DNA of 64,000 bases from Candidatus Latescibacterota bacterium (GCA_022826515.1 JAJDUT010000057.1:1-64000); one strand, 5' to 3'; counted from the first letter of the stretch, positions 36,139 to 44,835 are shown. The notes: generated by a model not told the origin, from the letters alone. Made by a program: numbers and translations.

Positions 36139-37230
36139 TCAAAAATCCATCACCGGCGGTCCATCGTAGCCGATGCTCTGCCACCCCGCAACATCGCCGC
36201 CTCTGAGGCGATAGGGGTGCGGATACAGCTTGAGCGTGCGATCCGCAAACGGCAGCGACACCCGCTCGTGTCCCCGGTGGGCCGAGCGCACTAAGGCAAT
36301 GGCTACTTCGAGCGAGTGGCGGTAGTCGTCGCCGCTGCTATACGGCTCAGTGCCGTCCCGATAGGCGCGCATCAAACGCTCGATCGTATAGGTAAAAGCG
36401 TCGGCCACGGGCTGATCCAAAAAGTCGGGATACACCGGAGAAGCCGCCGCGCCAGTTCCCTCGATCAGCACGGGCCGTGGACGCGCCAAAAAAACCTGCC
36501 CGCGCTCGCCGACAACCGAGATAAAGGTCGGCACGCGGCCATCCGGCTCAGGGGCGACGACCTCGCAGACAATGCCGCCGCTCAGTCCCAAGCGACCGTA
36601 TGCAGGCACATCCCCTTCCTCTACAGGAGTACCTTCCGCCACGTACCCCGGCACCGCCGGCAAGGTGTACCCTTCCACCCATTCCACATCCATCCCAGTG
36701 AGGATGCGCAAAGCCGCAATCTGCACGCAACCTCCACCCGACACCTCAGTCGGCAACCCACCCGGAATCGCCGCCGCAGTCAGCCGGCCAATGTGCCCCT
36801 GCCGCACCCACTCGACCACCTCGGGCATATACGGCGTCGCCCATCCGGCCTGAGCGCAGCCGAACAAGGTGCCGTGTTCCCGGCAGATGCGGATCATTTC
36901 GTCGGCCTCGTGCAGTTCGTGAGAAATCGGCTTCTCGCAGGAAACCACCCGCACGCCAGCGCGAGCGCAGGCCGTAACGCAGGGGTAATTCTGGCCCACC
37001 GGGACCACAGCGGAGACAATGTCGGGTACTTCGGCCGCAAAAAGGCCATCGAGATCGTCGTACACCTTCTCCACGCCGTAGCGCCGGGCGATGGCATCCC
37101 GCCGCTCTCTGGCGCGATCGACGAGACCGACAATCTCACAGTTGGGATGAGCGGCGTAGGCCCGCGTGTAATAGCGTCCCCACGTACCGGCCGCGCCGAC
37201 GACGGCCACTCGGTATTGTTCATTAGTCAT
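36139..37230 (-). CDS. Gfo/Idh/MocA family oxidoreductase
   Basis: 363 residues with a classic Rossmann start (YRVAVVGAAGTWGRYYTRAY), the strand PDIVSAVVPVGQN and the family motif VVSCEKPISHELHEA, whose Lys (EKP) lines the active site. The C-terminal half has CVQIAALRILTGMDVEWVEG and AFTYTIERLMRAYRDGTEPY, matching the substrate domain. It is an NAD(P)-dependent sugar or polyol dehydrogenase of unknown specificity. It is transcribed toward the other Gfo/Idh gene and is divergent from tyrS, whose leader lies in the 206-base gap. It starts at ATG 37230 behind AGGAG (37237-37241 complement). Confidence 0.88.
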   Translation of the reverse strand: MTNEQYRVAVVGAAGTWGRYYTRAYAAHPNCEIVGLVDRARERRDAIARRYGVEKVYDDLDGLFAAEVPDIVSAVVPVGQNYPCVTACARAGVRVVSCEKPISHELHEADEMIRICREHGTLFGCAQAGWATPYMPEVVEWVRQGHIGRLTAAAIPGGLPTEVSGGGCVQIAALRILTGMDVEWVEGYTLPAVPGYVAEGTPVEEGDVPAYGRLGLSGGIVCEVVAPEPDGRVPTFISVVGERGQVFLARPRPVLIEGTGAAASPVYPDFLDQPVADAFTYTIERLMRAYRDGTEPYSSGDDYRHSLEVAIALVRSAHRGHERVSLPFADRTLKLYPHPYRLRGGDVAGWQSIGYDGPPVMDF

Positions 37231-37384
37231 TGTGAGTCTCCTAATTGACGGAAAGATAGGTCGCAGTTATATTTTTGCGCGGAGAATGAATGATGCAAAC
37301 TTTACGCGCCAATCGCCACTATTACTATACCCCGCTTCATAGACAGGGGTAGTACGTCCGCTTTATCATCTCAACCGCGTTTAC

Positions 37385-37412
37385 AAGCCCCTGATTAACA
37401 GGGGCTTTTTTT
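37385..37412 (+). terminator. Terminator-like hairpin in the tyrS leader
   Basis: AAGCCCCTG / CAGGGGCTT stem (9 bp, 37385-37393 with 37399-37407), loop ATTAA, then TTTTT, 25 bases before the tyrS start. An earlier hairpin, TACCCC / GGGGTA, lies at 37328-37333 and 37346-37351. The stem is almost the same as the tRNA-Val terminator at 7562-7592. It may end an upstream transcript or attenuate tyrS. Confidence 0.75.
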
Positions 37413-37436
37413 ATGCTCATACCAGAAGGAAATGCA

Positions 37437-38684
37437 ATGAACATCATACCCGATCTTGAATTTCGCGGCCTGATCTACCAAGCCACCGACCTCAACGGTC
37501 TCGCCGAGCGCCTCGCCACCGGGCCGATCGTGCTCTACAATGGCTTCGACCCAACCGCCGACAGCCTGACGGTGGGCAACCTCGTGCCAATCCTGCTCCT
37601 GCGCCGCTTCCAACTCGCCGGTCACAAGGTCATCGCCTTGGCTGGCGGCGGCACCGGCTTGATTGGCGACCCCGGCGGCAAGACCGAGGAGCGCCAGCTC
37701 AATGCCACCGACGTCGTGGCCGAGTGGACGCAGAAAGTCAGAGATCAGCTAGAGCGCTTCCTCGACTTCGACAGCCCCAACCCCGCGATCATGGTCGATA
37801 ACCACGACTGGCTCGGCCAACTCGCGGCCATCGACTTTATGCGCGACGTCGGCAAGCACTTTCCCGTCCCCTACATGCTGGCCAAGGACTCAGTCGCCTC
37901 GCGCCTAGAAACGGGCATTTCCTACACTGAGTTCAGCTACATGGCGCTACAAGCGTACGACTTCTTGGTCCTCAATGAAAAATACGGCTGCGAGTTGCAG
38001 ACAGGCGGCTCTGACCAGTGGGGTAACATCACCGCTGGCACCGATTTGATCCGCCGCTCCGCTGGCACCCGGGCCTTTGGCCTGACCTGCCCGCTAGTAA
38101 CCAAAGCAGACGGCACCAAATTCGGCAAGACCGAGGCGGGCACAGTCTGGCTCGACGCCGCGAAGACCTCGCCTTATCAGTTTTACCAGTTCTGGATCAA
38201 CGCCGAAGACCAGAAGGTCGTCGATCACCTAAAAACGTACACCTTCTTGGAGCAAGACGCGATCCTCCAACTCGCCGAAACCGTCCGCGACCAACCCGAA
38301 CGGCGCGAGGCCCAGCGCACTCTCGCCACCGAGGCAACGACCATAGTGCACGGAGCCGACGCTGCTCGCCGAGCCGAACGCATCTCGCACGCACTCTTTT
38401 ACGGGGAGTTTCAGGACCTATCCGAGGAGGAAATCCTCGAAGGTTTTGACGACGTGCCAACGCACGCTATGGATCAGGAGGAACTAGGACTGATCGATCT
38501 ACTCGTCGCGGCCGGCGTCTCACCCTCTAAACGCCAAGCCCGCCAAGACGTGCAAAACGGCTCAATCTACATCAACGGCGAGCGCTGCACGGACATGGCG
38601 CGGAGCATGCGGTGCCAAGAGGGCCTACACGGCAAATACCTAATCGTGCGCCGAGGCAAGAAGCAGTACACCCTCGTCTGCTAG
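37437..38684 (+). CDS. tyrS: Tyrosyl-tRNA synthetase
   Basis: 415 residues from ATG 37437 (AAGGAAA upstream). Class Ic synthetase: NGFDPTADSLTVGNL, LAGGGTGLIGDPGGKTEER, the tyrosine pocket region YMALQAYDFLVLNEKYGC and GGSDQWGNI, the KMSKS equivalent KFGKT, and a C-terminal S4 RNA-binding domain (PSKRQARQDVQNGSIYINGE). It charges tRNA-Tyr. Oddity: the HIGH signature, HxGH in E. coli TyrRS, reads T45-V-G-N48 here. The leader contains a terminator-like hairpin that could control expression. It ends back-to-back (no gap) with the convergent HepT-like gene. Confidence 0.95.
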   Translation: MNIIPDLEFRGLIYQATDLNGLAERLATGPIVLYNGFDPTADSLTVGNLVPILLLRRFQLAGHKVIALAGGGTGLIGDPGGKTEERQLNATDVVAEWTQKVRDQLERFLDFDSPNPAIMVDNHDWLGQLAAIDFMRDVGKHFPVPYMLAKDSVASRLETGISYTEFSYMALQAYDFLVLNEKYGCELQTGGSDQWGNITAGTDLIRRSAGTRAFGLTCPLVTKADGTKFGKTEAGTVWLDAAKTSPYQFYQFWINAEDQKVVDHLKTYTFLEQDAILQLAETVRDQPERREAQRTLATEATTIVHGADAARRAERISHALFYGEFQDLSEEEILEGFDDVPTHAMDQEELGLIDLLVAAGVSPSKRQARQDVQNGSIYINGERCTDMARSMRCQEGLHGKYLIVRRGKKQYTLVC

Positions 38685-39149
38685 CTACTCAGGCCGCAAG
38701 AGCGCCAAGAATCGCTCAAAGTCCCGCGCAAAATCGCGCTGGATGCACACGACTTTAGCTGCTAAATCCGCCACCTTATCGGGGTCCAAATCCGCAGTGT
38801 ATGCGTGGCGAAACAGATGGCGGAATCGCCGCAATTCATCTAGGTCGGAAGCAGTTTCTGCGGCTAGAAGCGCTGGACGGATGCCCTCGATCTCTAGCTG
38901 CATCCGCCTAATCATATCCGCGTGATACCTTGCTTCGTCGATTTGGTTCTCAAAGAATCGCGCAACTTCCTCAAACAACTGCTCAAACGCGCCATAGAGG
39001 TTGTGGAGCTGATACCCCATGCTGTCCACTCCTTCGGCACTATGGGCAAACGTGCCCAAGCGTTCCTCAATGCGACCGCCGATGCGACTGATGTCCCGGA
39101 CACGCGCTCGTAACCCCGCTTCGAGAACTGCGAAAGCCTCTTTATCCAT
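38685..39149 (-). CDS. HepT-like HEPN ribonuclease toxin
   Basis: 154 residues, helical. The HEPN catalytic motif R-x4-H-x-Y is complete: R110-HLFR-H115-A-Y117. Upstream helices carry LHNLYGAFEQLFEEVARFFE. HepT proteins are RNases neutralised by a paired nucleotidyltransferase MntA, which AMPylates a Tyr near the motif in characterised pairs. It overlaps the mntA-like gene by 8 bases, in antitoxin-first order on this strand. It is convergent with tyrS and downstream of guaA and the antitoxin. Confidence 0.85.
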   Translation of the reverse strand: MDKEAFAVLEAGLRARVRDISRIGGRIEERLGTFAHSAEGVDSMGYQLHNLYGAFEQLFEEVARFFENQIDEARYHADMIRRMQLEIEGIRPALLAAETASDLDELRRFRHLFRHAYTADLDPDKVADLAAKVVCIQRDFARDFERFLALLRPE

Positions 39150-39480
39150 ATACCTTGACTCCGGACTGGGTAAAGGATTGAGGGGAAGGATGTCGGTCGA
39201 GGTCGATTACGTCCACCTCTCGGCCGGTAGCGTCCTCCAGCGCTTTCATTATTTCGAGTACAACAGACGAGCAACCTGTCACAGCCACGTCAATGTCGGA
39301 CGACTCCCGCCAGGAATCGGGCGACCGCAGCGAGCCTACAATGTACGCGACCTCAATTCCGAGAGGTTTCCGTAGCTCCAACAGAGTGCGATGAACACAG
39401 TCGAACAACTCGGCTTGCTCTGCCGCTAGCCGCTGGCGTCGCGCTCTTATGGCCTCGTCGAGGATGCTGGTGTCGAACAT
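39142..39480 (-). CDS. MntA-like nucleotidyltransferase antitoxin
   Basis: 112 residues from ATG 39480; upstream GTG codons (39501, 39507) overlap the end of guaA and are less likely starts. The minimal nucleotidyltransferase site is visible: G49-S50 then D62-I-D64 (SDIDVAV), with DVIDLD as the later acidic strand. In characterised systems MntA transfers AMP to the HepT toxin, silencing it. The 8-base overlap with the HepT gene and the match of both motifs make a type VII module likely. It starts 18 bases after the guaA stop, so it may be cotranscribed with guaA. Confidence 0.82.
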   Translation of the reverse strand: MFDTSILDEAIRARRQRLAAEQAELFDCVHRTLLELRKPLGIEVAYIVGSLRSPDSWRESSDIDVAVTGCSSVVLEIMKALEDATGREVDVIDLDRHPSPQSFTQSGVKVYG

Positions 39481-39497
39481 GTTTTCGCCGCTTGGGC

Positions 39498-41303
39498 TCA
39501 CTCCCACTCCACCGTGCCCGGCGGCTTGTGGGTAATGTCGTAAAAGACCGCTTCAATTCCTGCTAGTGCCAACAGCCGCTCGCACACATCGTCTAAAAAC
39601 GCCTGCGGCAACGGGCAAAAGCGCGCGGTCATAAAGTCGGAAGTCGCAATCGGCCGCAGCACCACGCTCTCTTGCACCCCATCCGACGACAGCGGCAGCA
39701 GCACCGTCGGCATCTGGGTCACTTCCTCCATCAGCCCGTGGCGCTCCAACGCCGCCATGCTGATGGCATCGGCCCGGCGCAGTAGATCGAGCCGGTCGCG
39801 GGTCAGATACCCCGCTTTGATGTTTTGCTGCGGTCGTGGTGTCGGCCCTAGCAGGTAGATCACCCGATTGATCGACGGGAAGTTATTGGTAAGCTCGGTG
39901 GACAGCGCCTCTAGCGTCTTCCACTCCCTCTGGCCGGTAACTACCGCTGGATGTGCGTAAGTCCGCGAATCGCCCTGCACCCCAACGCTGCGCAACGGCA
40001 GCACATCGAGCGCCAGACCGAATGTCGCCGCCACCTTCTGCGCCTCGGCGACCGTCTCAAGCGCCAACCCGGAGTCAGCGTCCTCTGCGTCTGGCCCATC
40101 GCTGCACAAAGCCCGCACCGCCAGCCCCGGCCCTGGGAACGGATGCCGCCAGACCAAGTGGTGCGGCAAGCCGAGCGTCTCGCCCAAGGTTCGCGCCTCG
40201 TCCTTGTAGAGCTGGTCCAGCGGCTCGACAACCTTGCCCTCGGCCAAAAGCTGATCGATGACGCCGACGCGGTTGTGGTGCGTCTTGATAACCGCTGCGT
40301 TTTCCGTGCCGCCGGACTCAATCGTATCCGTGTAGAGCGTCCCCTGGCCCAACAGCCACTCGTCCGGGTCCAGTGCCAGCGCTGCCAACGCCCGGTCGCG
40401 GACGCGGATGAACTCCTCGCCAATCTGCCGCCGCTTTTCCTCGGGTTCGGCAATGCCCGACGTAGCGGCGAGGAATTCCGCGCTGGCATCAACTACTTCC
40501 AGATTGTGCAGGCCTGCGCCCTTCATCAGCCGCTCGACCATCGCGGTCTCGCCCTCGCGCATAAAGCCGTTGTCAATGTGCAAGCCCAGCACCCGCTCAG
40601 CACCCAAGGCGCGGTTGAGCAGGAGAAACGCCACCGACGAATCGACCCCGCCGCTGACGAACAGAAAGACATTGCGCCCCTTCGCCTGCTCTTGGAGCCG
40701 CTCTATCGTCTCCTCGGTGTAGCGCTCCATCGTCCAGTTCCGCTCGGCACCGCACAGCGCGGCAAAGTTATCGAGGATCTCCATGCCCCGGACGGTGTGC
40801 GTTACTTCTGGATGGAACTGCAAGCCGTATATCTTGCGCTCGGCGTCGCCCATTGCCGCCACCGGGCAGTCCTCGGTCGCGCCCAAGACGGCAAATCCGG
40901 GTGGCAATGCTGCAACGTGGTCTCGATGGCTCATCCACACCCGCTCGCGCGCGTCCAAGCCAGCCAGCACGCCCTCTGCCTTGTCAACATGCAGATAGGC
41001 CGCGCCAAACTCGTGAGTCGTCCCCATCTCGACTTGACCGCCCAAGCGATGGCAAAGCAGTTGGTGGCCGTAGCACAAGCCCAGCATCGGCTTGCCCATC
41101 GCCAAAATCTCGGGATTGTACGCCGGGGCTTCCGGGTCATAGACGCTGGCCGGACCACCCGACAGAATCAGCCCGTCGGCGTCTTGCAACTCGGCAACCG
41201 CAGTCTCTGGCGAGCGAATCTCAGCATGGACGCGGAGGCGGCGAATGCGGTTGGCAATTAGGTGGGCGTACTGCCCGCCAAAGTCGAGGACGACGATGCT
41301 CAA
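39498..41303 (-). CDS. guaA: GMP synthase (glutamine-hydrolysing), long eukaryotic-like form
   Basis: 601 residues. It makes GMP from XMP using glutamine and ATP. The glutaminase has C77 (GLCYGHQL) and H164/E166 (QFHPEV); the ATP-pyrophosphatase loop is SGGVDSS (217-223), followed by the XMP-binding domain ending ITHKPPGTVEWE. It is about 75 residues longer than E. coli GuaA because of an insert that contains LPLRSVGVQGDSRTYAHPAV and NNFPSINRVIYLLGPTPR. This order and sequence resemble eukaryotic GMPS rather than the short bacterial form. No second guaA is seen. It is followed by an MntA/HepT pair and preceded by a PIN gene on the same strand, 17 bases upstream. Confidence 0.95.
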   Translation of the reverse strand: MSIVVLDFGGQYAHLIANRIRRLRVHAEIRSPETAVAELQDADGLILSGGPASVYDPEAPAYNPEILAMGKPMLGLCYGHQLLCHRLGGQVEMGTTHEFGAAYLHVDKAEGVLAGLDARERVWMSHRDHVAALPPGFAVLGATEDCPVAAMGDAERKIYGLQFHPEVTHTVRGMEILDNFAALCGAERNWTMERYTEETIERLQEQAKGRNVFLFVSGGVDSSVAFLLLNRALGAERVLGLHIDNGFMREGETAMVERLMKGAGLHNLEVVDASAEFLAATSGIAEPEEKRRQIGEEFIRVRDRALAALALDPDEWLLGQGTLYTDTIESGGTENAAVIKTHHNRVGVIDQLLAEGKVVEPLDQLYKDEARTLGETLGLPHHLVWRHPFPGPGLAVRALCSDGPDAEDADSGLALETVAEAQKVAATFGLALDVLPLRSVGVQGDSRTYAHPAVVTGQREWKTLEALSTELTNNFPSINRVIYLLGPTPRPQQNIKAGYLTRDRLDLLRRADAISMAALERHGLMEEVTQMPTVLLPLSSDGVQESVVLRPIATSDFMTARFCPLPQAFLDDVCERLLALAGIEAVFYDITHKPPGTVEWE

Positions 41304-41320
41304 GGGGAATCTCCTGTGGG

Positions 41321-41785
41321 TTACAACGCTTGTAAATGTGTAAAATTCAACGCTGCTACCTTTCCTCCGGCAAAAGCGGCCCTAAACAGATCCAAATCCA
41401 CAGTGACCAACGGGATCTCTTCGGAGATGACTTCCAAGAGCGCGGCGTCGGTCAATCCAAGTTGCACAAATGCGTTGTTGCGGGAGGCAGTTTTGCTCGC
41501 AACGACGATCTCCTCACTTTTTCCAATGATGCGGCGGAGCACCGCGAAGAATCGGGAACGCTCTGGGTTCGGATGTTGAGCGAGTAGATTAGAGGCTTCA
41601 GTTAGCGTGTTTGGTGTCAAGAATACCTGACCAGCCACTTGCTCAATTAGCTCGACCAAACGCCCGTAATCTTCCACCATGAATGTTCGCAGACGACGAT
41701 GCTTGGAAATCAACGCTTGATCTGTCGCACCCACGACGAGTAGCACGAGCAGGTTGGCGTCAATGAATATCCCTTTTAGGGCCAT
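41321..41785 (-). CDS. PIN-like domain protein
   Basis: 154 residues. Metal-binding positions fit a PIN nuclease: IFIDANLLVLLVVG (first Asp), VFLTPNTLTEASNLL (Glu), QLGLTDAALLEVI (Asp) and LVTVDLDLFRAAF (last acidic strand). It is likely an RNase in a toxin role. It begins 4 bases after the stop of a small protein gene (41790-42101), the order expected for antitoxin-toxin, and is followed by guaA 17 bases later. Confidence 0.75.
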   Translation of the reverse strand: MALKGIFIDANLLVLLVVGATDQALISKHRRLRTFMVEDYGRLVELIEQVAGQVFLTPNTLTEASNLLAQHPNPERSRFFAVLRRIIGKSEEIVVASKTASRNNAFVQLGLTDAALLEVISEEIPLVTVDLDLFRAAFAGGKVAALNFTHLQAL

Positions 41786-41789
41786 TGGC

Positions 41790-42101
41790 TCAATTATGAT
41801 CAGCTAGAGCGCGGTTCATAACAGATATGACGCGACCGTCATTGTCGCGCACTCGAACGATCTTGTAGGAGCGCTGTCTTAAAGGTGGCGGCTTTTTTAA
41901 CTCATCAAGCACAGAACTAAAAGAAGGCGCGGGAAGATCCTCAGGTAATTCCCAAGGTCGAGAGAAACCGATAGTTATGTGCCAAACTTTCGCTAGGTCG
42001 TCGAATTCAACCTCTTCTAGACCGACATGTTTCACATTTTCATCAGCAAAAAGGTCGGTAATATATTCTCGCGCCGTCCGCGCGGCTTCCTTCACGTCCA
42101 T
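41790..42101 (-). CDS. Small protein, partner of the PIN gene
   Basis: 103 residues: an amphipathic N-terminal helix (MDVKEAARTAREYITDLFAD) and a beta segment LAKVWHITIGFSRPWE, then YKIVRVRDNDGRVISVMNRA. The alpha-beta-beta shape and the 4-base spacing to the PIN gene suggest a cognate antitoxin or accessory factor, but I do not recognise a family. It has AGGAGG (complement of 42110-42115) before ATG 42101. Confidence 0.6.
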   Translation of the reverse strand: MDVKEAARTAREYITDLFADENVKHVGLEEVEFDDLAKVWHITIGFSRPWELPEDLPAPSFSSVLDELKKPPPLRQRSYKIVRVRDNDGRVISVMNRALADHN

Positions 42102-42140
42102 TGTGAGCCTCCTTTTTTGCAGACCTAAGCGTTGGCTCGA

Positions 42141-42686
42141 TTACACCCGCCCTTTCAAGCTACCCCACGAAATGGGTGCTACACCTGTCTGCTCCGAATC
42201 AATATACAACCCCGCGCCAATGTAATAGGATGCACCATCAATCTCGATGGGGGCCACGTAGCTTACCTTAGTGGACTCGTCCTCTCCTGCGATCGCCGGA
42301 TTATCAAAGAGATATTCCGTAAATCCGCCCCCGGCTTGTGCCGCCGCGATATTCTGCTGTACGATCTTAACGCCATTGCTGTCTTCTGAGTCGATATTAT
42401 TGACCCCTTCGCGCTCGGGTTGGGTCGCGTGAAAGAAGCCCACGCCGTCGTAACTGGTGATGAAGATATAAATCGGCCCATGCCTCCATTCTTCGTCGGT
42501 CCTAAAGGTCTCCAAAATGGCCGTCCGCTCCGCCTCGTCTTGCGCAGACTCCACCAGGCTCTTCGCTTCCAGCACGAAATTCTTCAGCGTCTCTCGATCT
42601 ACTACATCCCTTGCAGCAGCAGCAGCTTTTTCTACTCCACCGAGTAGCCCTATCGCAACTAGGACGAATGACAGTATTCGGATCAT
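42141..42686 (-). CDS. Secreted single-Cache-domain protein
   Basis: 181 residues from ATG 42686 (GGGGAG upstream), where a signal peptide begins (MIRILSFVLVAIGLLGGVEKA). The mature part is a sCache-type sensor fold: WRHGPIYIFITSYDGVGFFH, EGVNNIDSEDSNGVKIVQQN, VSYVAPIEIDGASYYIGAGL. Cache domains bind small ligands outside the cell and are usually linked to chemoreceptors or kinases. Here the domain stands alone and would be periplasmic, so it may be a free ligand-binding component. The frame stays open far upstream, but the upstream part has no protein-like character. Confidence 0.75.
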   Translation of the reverse strand: MIRILSFVLVAIGLLGGVEKAAAAARDVVDRETLKNFVLEAKSLVESAQDEAERTAILETFRTDEEWRHGPIYIFITSYDGVGFFHATQPEREGVNNIDSEDSNGVKIVQQNIAAAQAGGGFTEYLFDNPAIAGEDESTKVSYVAPIEIDGASYYIGAGLYIDSEQTGVAPISWGSLKGRV

Positions 42687-42819
42687 GGTTTTCTCCCCGT
42701 AGTTAGTTAATGAGTGATGTATAGTACGTAAAAGGGCTTTAGACATATAGTCAAGACACGCTGGCTCTTTTCCCTTCCTAGACAAGACGCGAGTGCGCCG
42801 CCGGACTATATTTGATTGC

Positions 42820-44094
42820 ATGACCTCCACCCCCACCCCATCCGAACGCCTGCGTCCCGAGTTGGGCCTAATCGGCACCATCGCCCTCGGCTTGGGTTCG
42901 ATCGTCGGCACCGGCGTCTTTGTCAGCATTGGCATTGGCGCTGGCATCGCTGGACCGGCGGTCCTCGTCGCCATCGCCATCGGGGCGCTGGTAGCCCTCT
43001 GCAACGGCCTGTCCAGCGCCCAGCTAGCTGCCAGCCATCCGCTCAGCGGCGGCACGTACCAATACGGCTATGAGTACGCTTCGCCAGCCATCGGCTTTAC
43101 TGCCGGGTGGATGTTCATCTGCGCCAAGAGCGCGACCGCGGCCACCGCGGCGATGGGACTGGCCGGCTACCTGCTCAACGCCCTAGATCAGGCCGCATCA
43201 ATCACCCCGGTCGCCCTAGCAGCCGTGCTAGTACTCACCCTCATCTCCCTCCTAGGCATCAACCGCACCAACAAGGTCAACATCGCCATCGTCGCCGCGA
43301 CGCTTTGCTCGCTGATCGCCTTCATCATCGTCGGTACCCCCAGCGCCCTGCACAACCTGCACCTGACCCCGTTCTTGGGAGAACAAGGCTGGTCGGCCCT
43401 GTTGCAAGCCAGCGCCCTGATGTTCGTCGCCTATACGGGCTATGGTCGCATCGCCACGCTCGGCGAAGAAGTGCGCCAACCCCGCAAGACAATCCCCCGC
43501 GCCATCGTCGCCGTGCTGCTCATTTCCATGATGCTCTACATCGGCGTCGGTGCCGTCGCCATAGCCGCTGTAGGATCAGAGGCATTTTACGCGGCCACCA
43601 TGGAGAAAGCCGCCCCCCTAAAGGTCATCGCCCACACCTTTGACGCGCCCGGCATCTCTTGGCTCCTGGCCTTGGGAGCGATCACCGCTATGGCCGGAGT
43701 GCTGCTCAACCTAATCCTCGGCCTGTCGCGGGTCCTGCTGGCTATGGGCCGCCGTGGGGATATGCCCCAAGCGCTTGCCCGTCTCAATCGGGATCAGACT
43801 ACGCCCTCTATTGCCGTGGTGGTCGTCGGGCTGGCGATCGCCGGGCTAGTCCTCGTAGGCAACATCAAGACCACTTGGTCCTTTAGCGCCTTCACTATTC
43901 TGGTCTATTACGCCATTACCAACTTCTGCGCCCTGCGCTTGCCAGCCGACCAACGGCTCTACCCCCGGTGGATAGCCATAGTGGGCCTAGTCGCCTGCTT
44001 AGGGCTGGCGTTTTTCGTCGAGCGCACGATCTGGCTCAGCGGCTTGGGGCTGCTCTTGCTCGGCTGGTGTTGGCACCGCGTGGGGAAAGCCTAG
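42820..44094 (+). CDS. APC-superfamily amino acid permease
   Basis: 424 residues from ATG 42820 (start uncertain; ATG 42793 adds 9 residues). Helix 1 holds the substrate-site loop GLGSIVGTGVFVSIG typical of amino acid-polyamine-organocation transporters. About twelve membrane segments follow, including NRTNKVNIAIVAATLCSLIA and MFVAYTGYGRIATLGEEVRQ PRKTIPRAI (split here), the conserved segment around helix 6-7. It is an inner-membrane transporter of an amino acid or related compound. Divergent from the Cache gene with 133 bases between them; no operon partner. Confidence 0.85.
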   Translation: MTSTPTPSERLRPELGLIGTIALGLGSIVGTGVFVSIGIGAGIAGPAVLVAIAIGALVALCNGLSSAQLAASHPLSGGTYQYGYEYASPAIGFTAGWMFICAKSATAATAAMGLAGYLLNALDQAASITPVALAAVLVLTLISLLGINRTNKVNIAIVAATLCSLIAFIIVGTPSALHNLHLTPFLGEQGWSALLQASALMFVAYTGYGRIATLGEEVRQPRKTIPRAIVAVLLISMMLYIGVGAVAIAAVGSEAFYAATMEKAAPLKVIAHTFDAPGISWLLALGAITAMAGVLLNLILGLSRVLLAMGRRGDMPQALARLNRDQTTPSIAVVVVGLAIAGLVLVGNIKTTWSFSAFTILVYYAITNFCALRLPADQRLYPRWIAIVGLVACLGLAFFVERTIWLSGLGLLLLGWCWHRVGKA

Positions 44095-44163
44095 GTAGCC
44101 AGTTAGCGCATGGAACTCACGGCCGCGCTTGATCGTGTATATTATTTACAGGTATTGCGACCG

Positions 44164-44198
44164 TGTCATGCTGAGCGCAGCGGAGTCGAAGCATCTCG
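44164..44198. repeat. Dispersed-type repeat TCATGCTGAGCGCAGCGGAGTC
   Basis: GTGTCATGCTGAGCGCAGCG followed by GAGTCGAAGCATCTC: a sequence type seen repeated in many bacterial genomes, with a short internal GCAGCG/CGAAGC symmetry. Only one copy occurs in this window. Confidence 0.5.
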
Positions 44199-44235
44199 CT
44201 AACGCCAGCTAATCAGTGCTTCAGGAGAAGCTCCT

Positions 44236-44835
44236 ATGTCTATCCCCCGTCTGATCTGGATCGTCCTGCTGACGAGCGGCATCGCCGCCGCCGACCAAGG
44301 CCCCTTGGCCAACCGAGGCGATTGGGCGTTGGGCGTGGCCCTGCCCTCTAATAGCGGAAGCAGCTTCAGCCTGTGGAAAATCCGCTCTCCCACCACCGCC
44401 GTGGGCTTGGAAGTAGGTGTTTCGTGGAGCTACGCCGATTCCACCGCCAACGCCGACACCCCCTACCCGACCACCCTCCAAGATCATTACCTATCGCTAC
44501 GACTAGGTCCTACTATCAAGCACTACCGTCCGCTGCACGACCGAATCGCCCCTTTTACGTATGGCCAAGTCATAGCTGGTTTTCGGGGCTATAAACGAGA
44601 TATCGATCTGTATAGGCAGCGCGGCAGCAGCTCAGGCAATATAGGGCTAGCACTGGGATTAGGGGTCGAATGGTTCCCATTCCAACGCATCAGCTTAGGC
44701 GGCCAGACCGGACTGAGCCTAGGCTACCGCTACGGGCAGTACGATACTAGGGGCGATAATAACAGATCTAGTAGCAATTGGTCCCTATACCTAAGAACCT
44801 TCCAATCGGAGGTGAGGGCACTGATGTATTTTTGA
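44236..44835 (+). CDS. Small outer-membrane beta-barrel-like protein (paralog 1)
   Basis: 199 residues with a signal peptide ending IAAA (MSIPRLIWIVLLTSGIAAA). Alternating aromatic strands (WALGVALP, FSLWKIRSP, YLSLRLGPTIKHYRPLHDRI, LALGLGVEWFPFQRISLGGQ) and a C-terminal Phe (RALMYF) match an outer-membrane barrel with the BAM-recognised last strand. It is a close relative of 45801-46397, sharing GPLANRG/DPLADRG, TIKHYRPLHD and EWFPFQRISL. No named family is recognised. It is separated by 48 bases from the lipoprotein gene, all on the same strand. Confidence 0.7.
   Translation: MSIPRLIWIVLLTSGIAAADQGPLANRGDWALGVALPSNSGSSFSLWKIRSPTTAVGLEVGVSWSYADSTANADTPYPTTLQDHYLSLRLGPTIKHYRPLHDRIAPFTYGQVIAGFRGYKRDIDLYRQRGSSSGNIGLALGLGVEWFPFQRISLGGQTGLSLGYRYGQYDTRGDNNRSSSNWSLYLRTFQSEVRALMYF

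Noticed and set aside
37231..37436. A T-box riboswitch before tyrS
   Set aside because: A terminator hairpin and an ACCGCG string (37374-37379) are present, but the GGTGG part of the T-box and a specifier stem were not found.
39951..41261. A 436-codon open frame on the plus strand opposite guaA
   Set aside because: It is the antisense shadow of a strongly conserved gene in GC-rich DNA, with no ribosome site and a low-complexity product.
42687..43055. A 5' extension of the Cache gene to 43055
   Set aside because: The extension runs through the divergent permease's start and lacks protein character; a signal peptide and ribosome site mark 42686.
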